A stretch of DNA of 64,000 bases, taken from positions 7,006,001 through 7,070,000 of the forward strand of contig NZ_CP036262.1 in assembly GCF_007741495.1 (NCBI RefSeq). Direction: 5' to 3'. Below, piece after piece: positions 28,784-38,444 of the stretch. Origin of the DNA: Roseimaritima multifibrata. Its GTDB lineage: Bacteria > Planctomycetota > Planctomycetia > Pirellulales > Pirellulaceae. Each line of letters begins with the position of its first letter. Position 1 is the stretch's first letter. The position numbers and the translations under genes are program-made. A model generated the notes under the pieces. The model had not been told where the DNA came from. It searched no databases and saw nothing but the letters and a program-made list of their open reading frames with translations.

Positions 28784-30253
28784 ATGAATCCGCTACAACA
28801 AAACCAGCAGCATTTGAATCGTCGTCATTTCTTTGGCCGCAATGCGACCGGGATCGGGACCGCTGCGCTCGCGTCGCTATTAAGCCGAGACGGATTTGGA
28901 GCGACCGCCACGCAAGACGCCAGTGCAAATGGCGGACTTGCCTCGCTTCCGCATTTGGCTCCGAAGGCCAAGCGGGTCATCTATCTATTTCAGAATGGAG
29001 CCCCCACCCACGTCGATCTATTTGACTGGAAACCAACCCTAAAAAAGCTGCATACAGAACCGGTACCTTCGTCTTACATCGGCGACCGCCGTTTCAGCAC
29101 GATGACCGGAAACGCGGATGGCAAATTGCTGTTAGCCCCGATCGAACCTTTCGCACAACACGGGCAAAGTGGTGCTTGGGTCAGCGAGCTAATGCCACAC
29201 ACCGCAAAAATCGCCGACGAATTATGTTTTGTCAAAAGCATGCATACCGAACAGGTCAATCATGCTCCGGCGATCAATTTCATGTTAAGCGGCAGCGAGA
29301 TGCCCGGGCGTCCTACGATGGGTGCCTGGATGACTTATGGTTTGGGAAGCGAAGCGGAAGAGCTACCTTCGTTTGTCGTGATGACCAGCATCACGAAAGA
29401 CACCACCTGCGGTCAGATCTTTTACGATTTCTACTGGGGAAGCGGATTCCTTCCCTCGCGATTTCAAGGTGTCAAATTCCGTGGCAGCAGCGACCCTGTT
29501 TTGTATGCCGCCAACCCCGCGGGAATATCGCCTGACATGCGTCGCAACTGGCTGGACGTAATCTCCGAGATCAATGAACACAAACTGCAAGAATTTGGAG
29601 ACCCCGAAATAGCGACGCGAATCGCTCAATATGAAATGGGCTTCAAGATGCAATCGAGCATTCCGGAACTAGCCGACCTCTCCTCGGAATCGGAAGAGAC
29701 GCTCAACATGTACGGCCCGGGCGTTCGTGAACCGGGCACTTTTGCCTACAACTGCTTGATGGCTCGGCGTTTGGCCGAACGGGGCTGCCGATTTACGCAG
29801 CTAATGCACGCGGGCTGGGACCAACACACTTCGCTAACTACGGAACTGTACAACCAGTGCCGCGATACGGACCAGGCGAGTGCCGCATTGGTGATGGATT
29901 TGAAGCGACGCGGTTTACTGGACGACACGCTGGTGATTTGGGGAGGTGAATTTGGGCGAACGCCGTTCCTCCAGGGCGACATTAAAAATCGCGTTCGCTG
30001 GGGCCGCGACCATCACCCCTATGCCTTTACCGTCTGGATGGCAGGTGGCGGAGTCCGTCCAGGCATCAGTTACGGAGCGACCGACGATCTGGGGATCAAC
30101 GTGGCTGAAAACCCGGTCCACGTCCACGATCTTCAGGCAACCATTCTGAATCAAATGGGAATCGACCACGAACGACTAACATACAAATTTCAAGGTCGAC
30201 AATTTCGGCTGACCGATGTGCATGGGCATGTGGTTCGTGACGTGTTGATTTAG
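28784..30253 (+). CDS. DUF1501 domain protein
   Basis: The 489-residue product starts with a Tat-like leader (LNRRHFFGRNATGIGTAALASLL) and runs through the DUF1501 family: KRVIYLFQNGAPTHVDLFDWKP, MHTEQVNHAPAINFMLSG, YNCLMARRLAERGCRFTQLMHAGWDQH and VIWGGEFGRTPF. The fold is related to alkaline phosphatases and sulfatases, with metal-site-like His and Asp residues. Its activity is unknown. It is almost always paired with a DUF1549/DUF1553 gene in planctomycetes, and here the two are 4 bp apart. Possible role: secreted hydrolase linked to the haem protein. Confidence 0.92.
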   Translation: MNPLQQNQQHLNRRHFFGRNATGIGTAALASLLSRDGFGATATQDASANGGLASLPHLAPKAKRVIYLFQNGAPTHVDLFDWKPTLKKLHTEPVPSSYIGDRRFSTMTGNADGKLLLAPIEPFAQHGQSGAWVSELMPHTAKIADELCFVKSMHTEQVNHAPAINFMLSGSEMPGRPTMGAWMTYGLGSEAEELPSFVVMTSITKDTTCGQIFYDFYWGSGFLPSRFQGVKFRGSSDPVLYAANPAGISPDMRRNWLDVISEINEHKLQEFGDPEIATRIAQYEMGFKMQSSIPELADLSSESEETLNMYGPGVREPGTFAYNCLMARRLAERGCRFTQLMHAGWDQHTSLTTELYNQCRDTDQASAALVMDLKRRGLLDDTLVIWGGEFGRTPFLQGDIKNRVRWGRDHHPYAFTVWMAGGGVRPGISYGATDDLGINVAENPVHVHDLQATILNQMGIDHERLTYKFQGRQFRLTDVHGHVVRDVLI

Positions 30254-30471
30254 GCCGAGAATACGTCATCAATAAATAACGCGTCTCGGCGGATGCTTGC
30301 TAGCGGTGGGGGGCAAACGACCCGGCAAATACGTTTTGAAGTTGCGTTTTTGCGGTGATTGCTGTGGTCAATCGCCCTGATTTCCGTACTCTTGCAGATG
30401 CCAAAGGTGATGGCATTGAGCTGGCGGCGTTCCGGCAACAGAGAATGCCCGTCGATAAGGAGCACGCGCTG

Positions 30472-33400
30472 CTAGTCCTTAGACGCTTCGTGCTGCGTCT
30501 CGTACATGCGAATTTGACCACTGCCTCCTGCGATCGCCAATCGATCGCCCGCTGGCGAAAAGGCAGCCGAGCGGACGGCTTCTAGACCGGTGTCCAAGAT
30601 CAATTGGGGTTGCCAAATTGTTGTATCCCACAGCAGTAGGGAGCCACCGAAGTGCCCACTAGCAACGACAAGTCCATCGGGCGAAGCGGCCAGGCCGCCT
30701 ATCCGCCCTTCCGCCGACCCTAGGCGTTTCAAGTGTTTTAAGGGGACCGTCTGCCAAACGTCGATCGCTCCGTTGCCTCCTCCGGTCACAAACTGATTTT
30801 TTCCTGGAAGAATTGCGAGGCAGCGAGTCCCGACCGGACAGGGCAAGCGAGCGGACGTGACGCAATCGCCATCGTCTACCGTGCCAACGGCAACCATCGC
30901 ATCGCGGGCGAGCCCCACCGTAACCCGCTGTGCGTCATCCCATTCCAGAATTTGAAAAGCGTTACACGTACCAACAATGTCTTGGTCTGCGAGGAAGAAA
31001 TCACGTTGCTTAGGATCGACCGATTGCTGCTTTGAAACGTTGTCCGCCTGCAGTGGAAATTCCAACAGTCCGTTTTTGGGAACCAAGGCGAATAGCGACC
31101 GTCCCTGCGAATCAAATCGCAACCGAAACACAGACCCTCTGGATTGCTCAAAAACGGTCCTCATGGTCTGGGTATCGAAATCGTACAAATCGATATTCCC
31201 TCCGCCTCCCGAAACAGCCAGTTTTTTTCCATCGGGCGAAAAGCAAACACCGCTGATTGCCGCATACGGCGTTTGCAATAAGCGTGCAGCCGCCTGCGTT
31301 TCGGTCGGCATCAACAAAATGTCGCCCCCGCGGAGCGCACAAGCTAACAAGGGGACATCGTCAGCCACGGCAATCATCCGCGGCTCGTCGTCCACCCCAT
31401 TGCTTGCCTCCGGTGCATCGCCGTTTAGCGATTCAAGAGAGGGGACGGAAACGTTGAATTGCCAAGCATCATAAAGAACCGATTCTCGCTCTCTGCCGGC
31501 CCACCGTGAAACACGACCTCGTCCCGAGAGAATCAATTTCAGCTCCGACAGAGAGACGGATGCCGAGGACATTAAGAGTTGCGGACTGACGCCCAAATAA
31601 TTCCAGCGTTTCATCAACTTGTCACGCCGAACGTCCCAAAGAACGGTATTTGCCGTCCGCTCCGACACCGACACCCAGTGCAGTCCAGCATCCCAGCTTG
31701 CGTGAACCGCTGCGTCCAGGCCGACCTGAGCCCGATGGACCGGTTGGCCACTAACCAGCGACAGCACCTCCACTTTTCCGTCGCTTGCCACAACACCGAC
31801 ATTGTCCCCCGCCTCGTTTAAGGCGATTGAAATGATTGGCTGGTCTGAAACATCGTGAACCCACAGCAACGGTTGATCTTCACTCGCTGCCAACAGTGCC
31901 AGCGAACCTTGTGCGTCGCCGACAAGATACCGATCGGTACCGGGCACCCCACAGATAACGGTGCATTTATGCTGCGTCCCGGTAGGCAAGTCTTGGACCG
32001 TCGCTTGATCGACGTCCAGCCGAGACACCTTTTGATTACCACTGACAAACCAGACCACATCTCCGGTGGGCGAAACATCCAAGGCCTGCGAGTTCCCGGC
32101 CAGGACAATTTTCTTGTGGACCAAACATTCCAGCGATCCAGAATCCCACACGCGAATCCCAGCCAATCCCCCTGATACAACTCGCTTACCATCGGCAGAT
32201 AAACCGACGTGTGTCAGTTCCCCTCCATCCGCAGCAAATCGACGGTAATCAGGCCGGGTCATGCGATTTAGCAGACTCCAGCCAAAACCACGGACCGACG
32301 CAGGAAACGTCTCTTCGTCATCCAATTTACGCTGGACCTCTTGAGGCAAACGTTCCGCGAGCGTGCTTAACCGTAGGAGCGTCGAATTTGCATTGGACCG
32401 GAGCATCCGATCGGACGAATCCTGCAAGGCAAGCGTTGAGCGACGCAGCTCGCTTTCATTCCTCTGGATTTTTTCCAGCTGATGTTCAACCCGTTGCTTC
32501 GCAATCTTCAGGTTTATGTTCGAAGTCGTCAGTAGATCACTGCGACGGGCAGCACTACTGGCCATCCACAGGGCGATGATACTAAGTGAAACCAGCGAGA
32601 GGACGGCGGCAGCCGACAACCGGGCCGCGCGAGGATGCCTTGAACACCACCGACGAAAGGTCACCAACGCGGTAGGCCGTTTGGCGTGGACAGGAAATCC
32701 TTGAGAGTACCGCCGCAAGTCAGCGATCAAATCCTGCATCGTCGCATAACGTTCGCTGGGCTCTTTCGCCAACATCGTCAGTACGATCGTTTCCAAATCG
32801 CCGCGTAAACTTCGATCGAAAGTCGAAGGCAAGACCGGAGGGGTTTCACGAATCACTTCCGCAACTTGCACGAACGATCGTTTCCGCACGTCATAAGGCA
32901 ATTTCCCCGTCAACAGTTCGTAAAACACGACCCCCAGCCCGTAAATATCGGAGCGTGCATCCACTGCGGAGGGGTCTTCGTCAAATTGCTCGGGGCTCAT
33001 GTAGGGCCGCGTTCCGACCAAGGTCCGCGACGTCAGACCAGCGACGATGGTCATGTCAGAATGGGGTTGAACGCGAGCGATTCCGAAATCGATCAGCCGG
33101 GGCCGTCCTTCGGAATCGACAAGCATGTTTGCCGGTTTTAGATCGCGATGGATCACGCCACTTTGGTGGGCATAACAGAGGGCATCGCAAAACCCCATCA
33201 GCAGCTCGACCGTTTTCTTCGTCGACCAATCGCCCTTCTTACACTGAGCTCGCACGTAGTCGCCAACCCCGTGCCCATCGATCCACTCCATCGTGAAGAA
33301 CGCTCGCTCCTCACCATTCATTTCGACGCGTCCCGCATCGAATACTTTTACAATTCCGGGATGCTGAAGCGCCGACAACAAGCGGACCTCCAACTCAAAG

Positions 33401-33783
33401 CGGGATCGAATCCGCGGACTGGACGACGAGGCATCAAGCAACTTCAACGCGACGCGGCGACGTGGAAACGAGCTTTCCGCTTCATAAATCGACGAGGAAC
33501 CTCCACGTGCGATCTGACGGAGGACCTTATAGCTGCCCACCTGCGAAGGGACTTCTCCCCGCGGCCGCGAAACCACCTCGCCATCCGTCATCGCCGCAAT
33601 GCAAGATCGCAGGGGTTCAATCAGCTCTGGTGCGTCCCGACAAAGCTCTTCCAGCGAAACATTCTGGCCGCCCGCCCGAAGCGCGTTCCACTCGGAAAAC
33701 AGCCGGTAGATCCGCTGATCGTCGACCCAAGTATCGGTTGAAGATTTGTCGTCCGAGGCGTCATCATGAGTCGCATCGTCCAT
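30472..33783 (-). CDS. Ser/Thr protein kinase with C-terminal WD40-like repeats (second copy)
   Basis: The 1103-residue product has a short N-terminal helical region (about 20-65, RIYRLFSEWNAL...), then a kinase domain (about 84-375): VALKLL (K114), IHRDLKPAN (D214), IDFGIARV (D232) and TRPYMSPEQFDED. The Gly-rich loop is atypical, ARGGSSSIYEA, lacking the last glycine. A membrane helix lies at about 405-425 (AAVLSLVSLSIIALWMA), then a coiled coil and a WD40-like propeller region to the C-terminus (IRVWDSGSL, VDVWQT, LLLWDTTIW). It resembles the kinase at 5348-8593 in layout but not in sequence detail, so the two are paralogues. It converges on the DUF1501 gene. Confidence 0.92.
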   Translation of the reverse strand: MDDATHDDASDDKSSTDTWVDDQRIYRLFSEWNALRAGGQNVSLEELCRDAPELIEPLRSCIAAMTDGEVVSRPRGEVPSQVGSYKVLRQIARGGSSSIYEAESSFPRRRVALKLLDASSSSPRIRSRFELEVRLLSALQHPGIVKVFDAGRVEMNGEERAFFTMEWIDGHGVGDYVRAQCKKGDWSTKKTVELLMGFCDALCYAHQSGVIHRDLKPANMLVDSEGRPRLIDFGIARVQPHSDMTIVAGLTSRTLVGTRPYMSPEQFDEDPSAVDARSDIYGLGVVFYELLTGKLPYDVRKRSFVQVAEVIRETPPVLPSTFDRSLRGDLETIVLTMLAKEPSERYATMQDLIADLRRYSQGFPVHAKRPTALVTFRRWCSRHPRAARLSAAAVLSLVSLSIIALWMASSAARRSDLLTTSNINLKIAKQRVEHQLEKIQRNESELRRSTLALQDSSDRMLRSNANSTLLRLSTLAERLPQEVQRKLDDEETFPASVRGFGWSLLNRMTRPDYRRFAADGGELTHVGLSADGKRVVSGGLAGIRVWDSGSLECLVHKKIVLAGNSQALDVSPTGDVVWFVSGNQKVSRLDVDQATVQDLPTGTQHKCTVICGVPGTDRYLVGDAQGSLALLAASEDQPLLWVHDVSDQPIISIALNEAGDNVGVVASDGKVEVLSLVSGQPVHRAQVGLDAAVHASWDAGLHWVSVSERTANTVLWDVRRDKLMKRWNYLGVSPQLLMSSASVSLSELKLILSGRGRVSRWAGRERESVLYDAWQFNVSVPSLESLNGDAPEASNGVDDEPRMIAVADDVPLLACALRGGDILLMPTETQAAARLLQTPYAAISGVCFSPDGKKLAVSGGGGNIDLYDFDTQTMRTVFEQSRGSVFRLRFDSQGRSLFALVPKNGLLEFPLQADNVSKQQSVDPKQRDFFLADQDIVGTCNAFQILEWDDAQRVTVGLARDAMVAVGTVDDGDCVTSARLPCPVGTRCLAILPGKNQFVTGGGNGAIDVWQTVPLKHLKRLGSAEGRIGGLAASPDGLVVASGHFGGSLLLWDTTIWQPQLILDTGLEAVRSAAFSPAGDRLAIAGGSGQIRMYETQHEASKD

Positions 33784-34073
33784 CGAACCCGCCGCTCATT
33801 TTAATTCTGCATGGCATACGATCTACCGGTCCCGGGCGTCCGGTTTCCATGACTACCTTAGCCTAAAACAAAACCACCCGTCAGCTTGCCCATGTCGCTA
33901 GAGAATCGCTTACCCCCCAATCAGGGAGCAACCAACAGACGCTCCGTGGAAAGCCCTGGTTCTTCAAGAACGCGTGGCGGATGTTTTAGCAGCGAGAACC
34001 GACGTTGCTCCCGCTAGGCTGAACCGTCGGGAAGTTACCGTCAAAATCACACGGTGCTGCTGCAGGCCCGCAT

Positions 34074-34502
34074 TTAGGCCGCTTCGATCGCCAAACGAAA
34101 ATCGGCTTGAGGCGACGCGTGCGCGCTTAACCGGACGGCCGTTGCCCACGAGGGGAGCGACTGAACGGAGGTTGCAAATCCAAGCACAAATGGACGTTGA
34201 TTGCCCGCGGGACGACTGACCACGGCGGTTCGTTCCACCGTCACGTCCCAATTCGTACTTGCTGCCAGCGACCGTTGCAGACGTTTTAACATCCAGGCCT
34301 GCCCCCATCTTTCCAGAACCGACAACCCGGTCATGAATTCGAAATGTACCTGACGTTCCGTCTTCTCCGCCAGCTGTTCGCCGATCGCAAGGTAAAACGG
34401 AATCTGCAGGTGCAAACCTTTTTCAGCGACCAAGACGGGGCTGACAGCTTGCTGATCGGCTAGATCCACCAACCGTTGGATCAAGGTGTTCATCGAACTC
34501 AT
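34074..34502 (-). CDS. Small hypothetical protein coupled to the ExeA-like ATPase
   Basis: The 142-residue product has no signal peptide or membrane helix. The N-terminal ~55 residues contain NTLIQRLVDLADQQ and LHLQIPFYLAIGEQ; I recognise no family. Its ATG overlaps the TAA of the upstream ATPase gene by one base (TAATG at 34500-34504), so the two are translationally coupled and probably act together. Composition and codon use look like its neighbours. Function unknown. Confidence 0.65.
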   Translation of the reverse strand: MSSMNTLIQRLVDLADQQAVSPVLVAEKGLHLQIPFYLAIGEQLAEKTERQVHFEFMTGLSVLERWGQAWMLKRLQRSLAASTNWDVTVERTAVVSRPAGNQRPFVLGFATSVQSLPSWATAVRLSAHASPQADFRLAIEAA

Positions 34503-36298
34503 TACGCCTGCCGCATTCGAGTAAGCAATTTTTGATAATCGATCGTGTCGCTTGGATCGTCATCGTATGCATACGCCTGCACCGGATTCGCTTCCACATC
34601 GACGACCTCTTCGATGATCAACATGTCACTGTCGTCAATCAGGTGAATATCGTCTGCAGGTGCTGGTTTCAGATCACTAGTCCCCGTTCCGACACCATCG
34701 GTACCGATAGCAGGGACCGCCAGCGAGTCGGCCTCTGATAGTGTGTCGCTAGGCGAATCGGTATGGATCTGCAAATGAGCGGCGGCTTGGGAAAGGCTTG
34801 CAACTTCGCGATGCAACCGTTGTTCCGGCTGACATTCTAGCGAGGAAATCGACAGTTCGATTTCGTCATCCAACTGCGCCGAAATCACTTCGCCGCGTTT
34901 AACGGCTCGCTCCGCAAGCCCATCGGAGAAAGATCGAGGCATCACGGGCGGAACAGGAACGACTTCTTCTTCATCGAAATCGTCGCCGAATAGCTGAGAC
35001 GCTTCCACCCGATCGCATGCTACAGGGAACTCATCTTCGTAGAATTCGGATTGCGATTCGATGGTCCACTGTACCGGCGATTCTTCAGCAGTGGTTTCCT
35101 GGAAGGTTTCATAACCACTTTCATCCATTCCAGGATTGCGAAGACTCGCGTCCAATTCCGCAACTTCCTCTTTGGCTTCCGCGTCGTTCCACTCCACCTC
35201 CGCCTCTGGATCGGTGTAGTCGTCTTCGGAGATCCGCAGGAGGGAATCGGTGATCCGGTCTAAATCGGCAGCCACCTGGGGCATTGATTCGGACAACTCG
35301 TCCTTTACGTCTGCCTTATCCGTTTCTAAGACCTCTGGTTCCGGATCGCTTAGTTCGCCGTATTCAACAATGTCATCGACTTCGACTTGTTCGGTCACGG
35401 ACACCGGTTGCTGTTCCGAAGGTGCTTGTTCCGCTGGAGCCATCGCTTGCGATGGACCGGCGATCGGTGCAGCCTGGAATTCAGGATCTTGGATCGGGCT
35501 GGCAAGTTGCTGTGCTTGGCTCCATGCCGCGTTAACATCGGCAGCGGTGATCCGAATTTTTGGTTTGTGCGGGGCGTCGTAGCGAACGATCTGCCGCATC
35601 AATTGTTGGATCAAACGTGGGACGCCGGTCGTCGCAAAATGGACGGCCGCCGCCGCGGCATCTTCGATCTCGGCAGTCTTGGACAATCGAAGCAGACCGT
35701 TACGCAGAAACTGCTGAGTCTCTTCCTGCCGGAAAGGGTGCAGGTAACAACGGACAGCGATGCGTTGAGCCAGCGATTCCAGTTGAGGCTGTCCGAGCCG
35801 GTCTTCCAGTTCATGGTTTCCCGCCAGAACGGTTCGCACGCAGGAACGCCCTCCACGAACAATATTGGTGATCATTCGCAGCTCTTCCAAAATCGTATCC
35901 GGAAGGGACTGCGCCTCATCGACGATCAGGACCAATTGGTTTTCTCTGGAATGGGCCCCTTGGGTCAACCGGTCAATCAGGGAGAGCCGCAGCTCACCCT
36001 CACTGTGGTTCTTGTAAGGCATATTCAAATGGAACAGAATATTCTGCAGCAGACTGATCTGATCCCGAGGCGAAGATTCCGCCAGCAAAACCACCTCAAA
36101 GGAATCCCGCAGGCTCTCGGCCAATTTTTGGCACAAAAGCGACTTACCTGTCCCTGGGGGTCCGACCACCACACCGAGACCCGCATCATTTCGAAGCGCC
36201 GATTCCAACTGCTCGCGACATGATTCGATCGATCCCAATGGCTGATAATTACGGGGATCAGGAGCAGCAGAAAAAGGGGTGACGGTGGCTCGTGTCAT
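34502..36298 (-). CDS. ExeA-like AAA ATPase with long acidic tail
   Basis: The 598-residue product has an AAA+ domain (about 20-270) of the ExeA/TniB type: Walker A GPPGTGKS (46-53), Walker B LVLIVDEAQSLP (D127, E128), sensor-like TVLAGNHELE and a lid with HPFRQEETQQFLRNGL. ExeA proteins help insert secretin rings; TniB relatives serve transposons. After residue ~270 comes a ~320-residue acidic, low-complexity region with many Glu/Asp and no transmembrane helix or peptidoglycan-binding domain, unlike true ExeA. The downstream 142-residue gene is coupled to it. No secretin or transposase is nearby, so the client is unknown. Confidence 0.8.
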   Translation of the reverse strand: MTRATVTPFSAAPDPRNYQPLGSIESCREQLESALRNDAGLGVVVGPPGTGKSLLCQKLAESLRDSFEVVLLAESSPRDQISLLQNILFHLNMPYKNHSEGELRLSLIDRLTQGAHSRENQLVLIVDEAQSLPDTILEELRMITNIVRGGRSCVRTVLAGNHELEDRLGQPQLESLAQRIAVRCYLHPFRQEETQQFLRNGLLRLSKTAEIEDAAAAAVHFATTGVPRLIQQLMRQIVRYDAPHKPKIRITAADVNAAWSQAQQLASPIQDPEFQAAPIAGPSQAMAPAEQAPSEQQPVSVTEQVEVDDIVEYGELSDPEPEVLETDKADVKDELSESMPQVAADLDRITDSLLRISEDDYTDPEAEVEWNDAEAKEEVAELDASLRNPGMDESGYETFQETTAEESPVQWTIESQSEFYEDEFPVACDRVEASQLFGDDFDEEEVVPVPPVMPRSFSDGLAERAVKRGEVISAQLDDEIELSISSLECQPEQRLHREVASLSQAAAHLQIHTDSPSDTLSEADSLAVPAIGTDGVGTGTSDLKPAPADDIHLIDDSDMLIIEEVVDVEANPVQAYAYDDDPSDTIDYQKLLTRMRQA

Positions 36299-36499
36299 GA
36301 AAATGTCTTGCCGGATGGAGGAAACGCAAACGTGCGTTGATGAGACGCAGACGTCGTGAATATCGGCAAATTCGTCTTCCGACTATAACGGTTATGACGA
36401 AACTCTTCGCAAGTTCCGCTAATCTATACAGAAACCTCTCGAAACCCGCCGCCAAATGCCTTTGCTGGCATACTCAAAACGCGAATTAGGCCGTCCTCA

Positions 36500-37210
36500 A
36501 TGACTGATATGGAAAGTGTGACTCAGTTGCCCGATGACTTTGACGGCCACGTGCGCCTGTTTCCACTGCCCGACCTAGTCGTCTTTCCGCATGCGATGCA
36601 GCCGCTGAATATTTTTGAACCACGATACTGCGATTTGCTAGCTGAATCATTGGCTTCGGACCGCCTGATCACGATGTCGACCTACCATCCACGAGCACCG
36701 GGAGCTACCGGGGATCCGTCGAAAATCGAGCCGATCGTCTGTATTTCACGGATCATTTCTCACACCCCCACCGATGACAACCGGCACAACGTCCTTCTTC
36801 TGGGAGCAAAGCGTGCCAGGATTCTGCGAGAATACGATACGCAGCGTTCGTTCCGAATGGCAGAGGTAGAGATTATCGAGGACGTCTACCCACCCACGGG
36901 TGCATCGAAACGGCAGCCCCTCCGCGACCGTGTGCTGCAAGCGTTTCGCAACCTAATCCCTGCAGCGGGAGGCGTGCACGCGAATCTCCATGAATTGATG
37001 GCTTCGCAGATGCCACTCGGCGCGATCACGGACATTATCGCCTATACATTGGCATTTGACGTGCGAAAAAAAATCGAACTGCTGGAGCTTGGTGATGTCG
37101 ACCGAAGAGCGGACCTTCTGGCGAATCTATTAGAGGAACTGGCGACCAAGGAAAATCACCCCACCAATCCCCCTCCAAGCTCCTTCCCTCCTCCGTTCAG
37201 CGACAACTAG
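36500..37210 (+). CDS. LON substrate-binding domain protein
   Basis: The 236-residue product consists mainly of the N-terminal (LAN) domain of Lon proteases without the ATPase and protease parts. Hallmarks are VRLFPLPDLVVFPHAMQPLNIFEPRYCDLLAESLASDRLI, near residues 17-55, and later GAKRARILREYD. Such stand-alone proteins are common in bacteria; their role is unknown, possibly binding unfolded proteins. The C-terminus is a Pro/Ser tail (NPPPSSFPPPFSDN). folE follows on the same strand about 190 bp downstream. Confidence 0.88.
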   Translation: MTDMESVTQLPDDFDGHVRLFPLPDLVVFPHAMQPLNIFEPRYCDLLAESLASDRLITMSTYHPRAPGATGDPSKIEPIVCISRIISHTPTDDNRHNVLLLGAKRARILREYDTQRSFRMAEVEIIEDVYPPTGASKRQPLRDRVLQAFRNLIPAAGGVHANLHELMASQMPLGAITDIIAYTLAFDVRKKIELLELGDVDRRADLLANLLEELATKENHPTNPPPSSFPPPFSDN

Positions 37211-37401
37211 CGTTTTCGAGCGAATAAAAAACGGCGGCCCAGGTCGGCGCAAAGGAACTCGGATTCTGCTGTTTCAGGCCAATCGAACGAGCCGTGGAAT
37301 CGATCCTTGCCCCGCTGCTAGGGTCTAACGTAAATGGGTTGCAGAGAGTAGGCTAAACGCTACAAAACTGTCGTCTCCCGGAGAAACATGAATCCTTCCC
37401 G

Positions 37402-38067
37402 GTGAATGCGAATGGCGACATCCCCCTCCCCCTCAAACTCCGATACTCGATAGTGACATCACCAAGCAACAATCGTTTGCATACCGATCGGAATGAACCA
37501 GTTCCGCAAGGCGTCGACTTAAAGCGGATCGAAAAGGCCGTTCGCGAAATCCTGGATGCTGTCGGAGAAGATCCGGACCGAGAAGGACTTCTGGAAACGC
37601 CCGCTCGAGTTGCACGAATGTATGCCGAGATGTTTGCGGGCCTGAAATATGACGCGGGCCGTCATCTCACCAAAGTATTCACCGAACGCTACGACGAGAT
37701 CGTCCTGGTTCGCGATATCAGTTTCTGCAGCATGTGCGAACACCATCTCCTGCCGTTTACCGGAACCGCCCACATCGCCTACCTGCCAAGCGGCAAAGTC
37801 GTCGGGCTGAGCAAATTGGCTCGCGTGGTCGAAGAGGTCGCTCGCCGTCCGCAAGTCCAAGAACGGATGACCGAAACCGTAGCCGACCTGGTGGAGCAAC
37901 GCCTGGAGGCCAGAGGCGTCGCAGTCGTTTGTGAAGCAACGCATTCATGCATGACCATGCGAGGCGTCCGCAAACCGGGCAGCCTCTGCATCACTTCATC
38001 GATGCGAGGCGTTTTTCGTGACGACCCATCCAGCCGAGCCGAAGTATTAGGCCTGATCAACCGGTAA
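37402..38067 (+). CDS. folE: GTP cyclohydrolase I
   Basis: The 221-residue product matches FolE, which turns GTP into 7,8-dihydroneopterin triphosphate, the first step of folate (and here probably tetrahydromethanopterin) synthesis. Zinc and active-site residues are visible in [11 protein letters not shown] (C112, H115) and [16 protein letters not shown], with [18 protein letters not shown] and the QERMTE motif between them. The start is a GTG at 37402; a second GTG at 37453 would still keep all conserved parts, so the first 17 residues are uncertain. Methanopterin-linked fhc genes lie 10 kb away. Confidence 0.95.
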   Translation: MNANGDIPLPLKLRYSIVTSPSNNRLHTDRNEPVPQGVDLKRIEKAVREILDAVGEDPDREGLLETPARVARMYAEMFAGLKYDAGRHLTKVFTERYDEIVLVRDISFCSMCEHHLLPFTGTAHIAYLPSGKVVGLSKLARVVEEVARRPQVQERMTETVADLVEQRLEARGVAVVCEATHSCMTMRGVRKPGSLCITSSMRGVFRDDPSSRAEVLGLINR

Positions 38068-38107
38068 ACAGGGTGCTTCACCAAAACCAAACGCTTTGCA
38101 GACGTTC

Positions 38108-38133
38108 TTTCGCGGAGCGGAAGGCGACAATCA
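38108..38133. repeat. Dispersed repeat fragment
   Basis: This 26-bp stretch, with GCGGAGCG followed by AAGGCGACAATCA, matches 45737-45762 at 24 of 26 positions. At 45.7 kb the same sequence is the right half of a perfect hairpin; here the left arm is missing. Confidence 0.75.
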
Positions 38134-38190
38134 ATCGGCGACGGTTTCGGAACAGGTTGCTGATGTGCGGCAAGACTTCAAACGATCCCA

Positions 38191-38251
38191 ACCCGCTGCG
38201 TTAGCGAGGGATCGGGACCGGTTATTGCTGCCCCTCGCTTACGCAGCGGGT
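38191..38251. repeat. Inverted repeat, 20-bp arms
   Basis: ACCCGCTGCGTTAGCGAGGG (38191-38210) pairs with 38232-38251 with a single T/A mismatch and a 21-nt loop. It lies between convergent genes. It may be a REP-type mobile palindrome rather than a terminator, as no T-run follows. Confidence 0.8.
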
Positions 38252-38282
38252 AGGGATTTCGGCAGCTTAACGGCCCCTGCTT

Positions 38283-38317
38283 GTTTCCGGCGGGCAAGCC
38301 CGGAAACGGAACTTTTT
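38283..38317 (+). terminator. Candidate rho-independent terminator downstream of folE
   Basis: GTTTCCGG (38283-38290) pairs with CCGGAAAC (38300-38307) over a 9-nt loop, and a run of five T (38313-38317) follows after a short spacer. It is 215 bp past the folE stop, rather far, so the assignment is tentative. Confidence 0.4.
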
Positions 38318-38444
38318 CGGCAGGCTAGAAGCTCGACGCGTCGGCGCAGTTGATTCCAGAGCAAGCAGGGCGGAAGCAATCCTAGCCGATTCGGAGCCAG
38401 ACTTCCGTCAATTATAAACGTCACGTCCCACGCGAAAGGCGACA

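Larger units (their letters stand above)
38068..38444. other. Intergenic region between convergent folE and recG
   Basis: No gene is visible. It holds a fragment of the dispersed repeat family (38108-38133), a large inverted repeat (38191-38251) and a terminator-like hairpin (38283-38317). An 85-codon frame across it is a chance frame through repeat DNA. Confidence 0.6.

Noticed and set aside
34502-36298. Tn7-type transposon component (TniB)
   Set aside because: The AAA domain is related, but no TniA or TniQ gene and no terminal repeats are nearby.
38096-38353. An 85-codon plus-strand ORF between folE and recG
   Set aside because: It crosses the inverted repeats and lacks any family signature.
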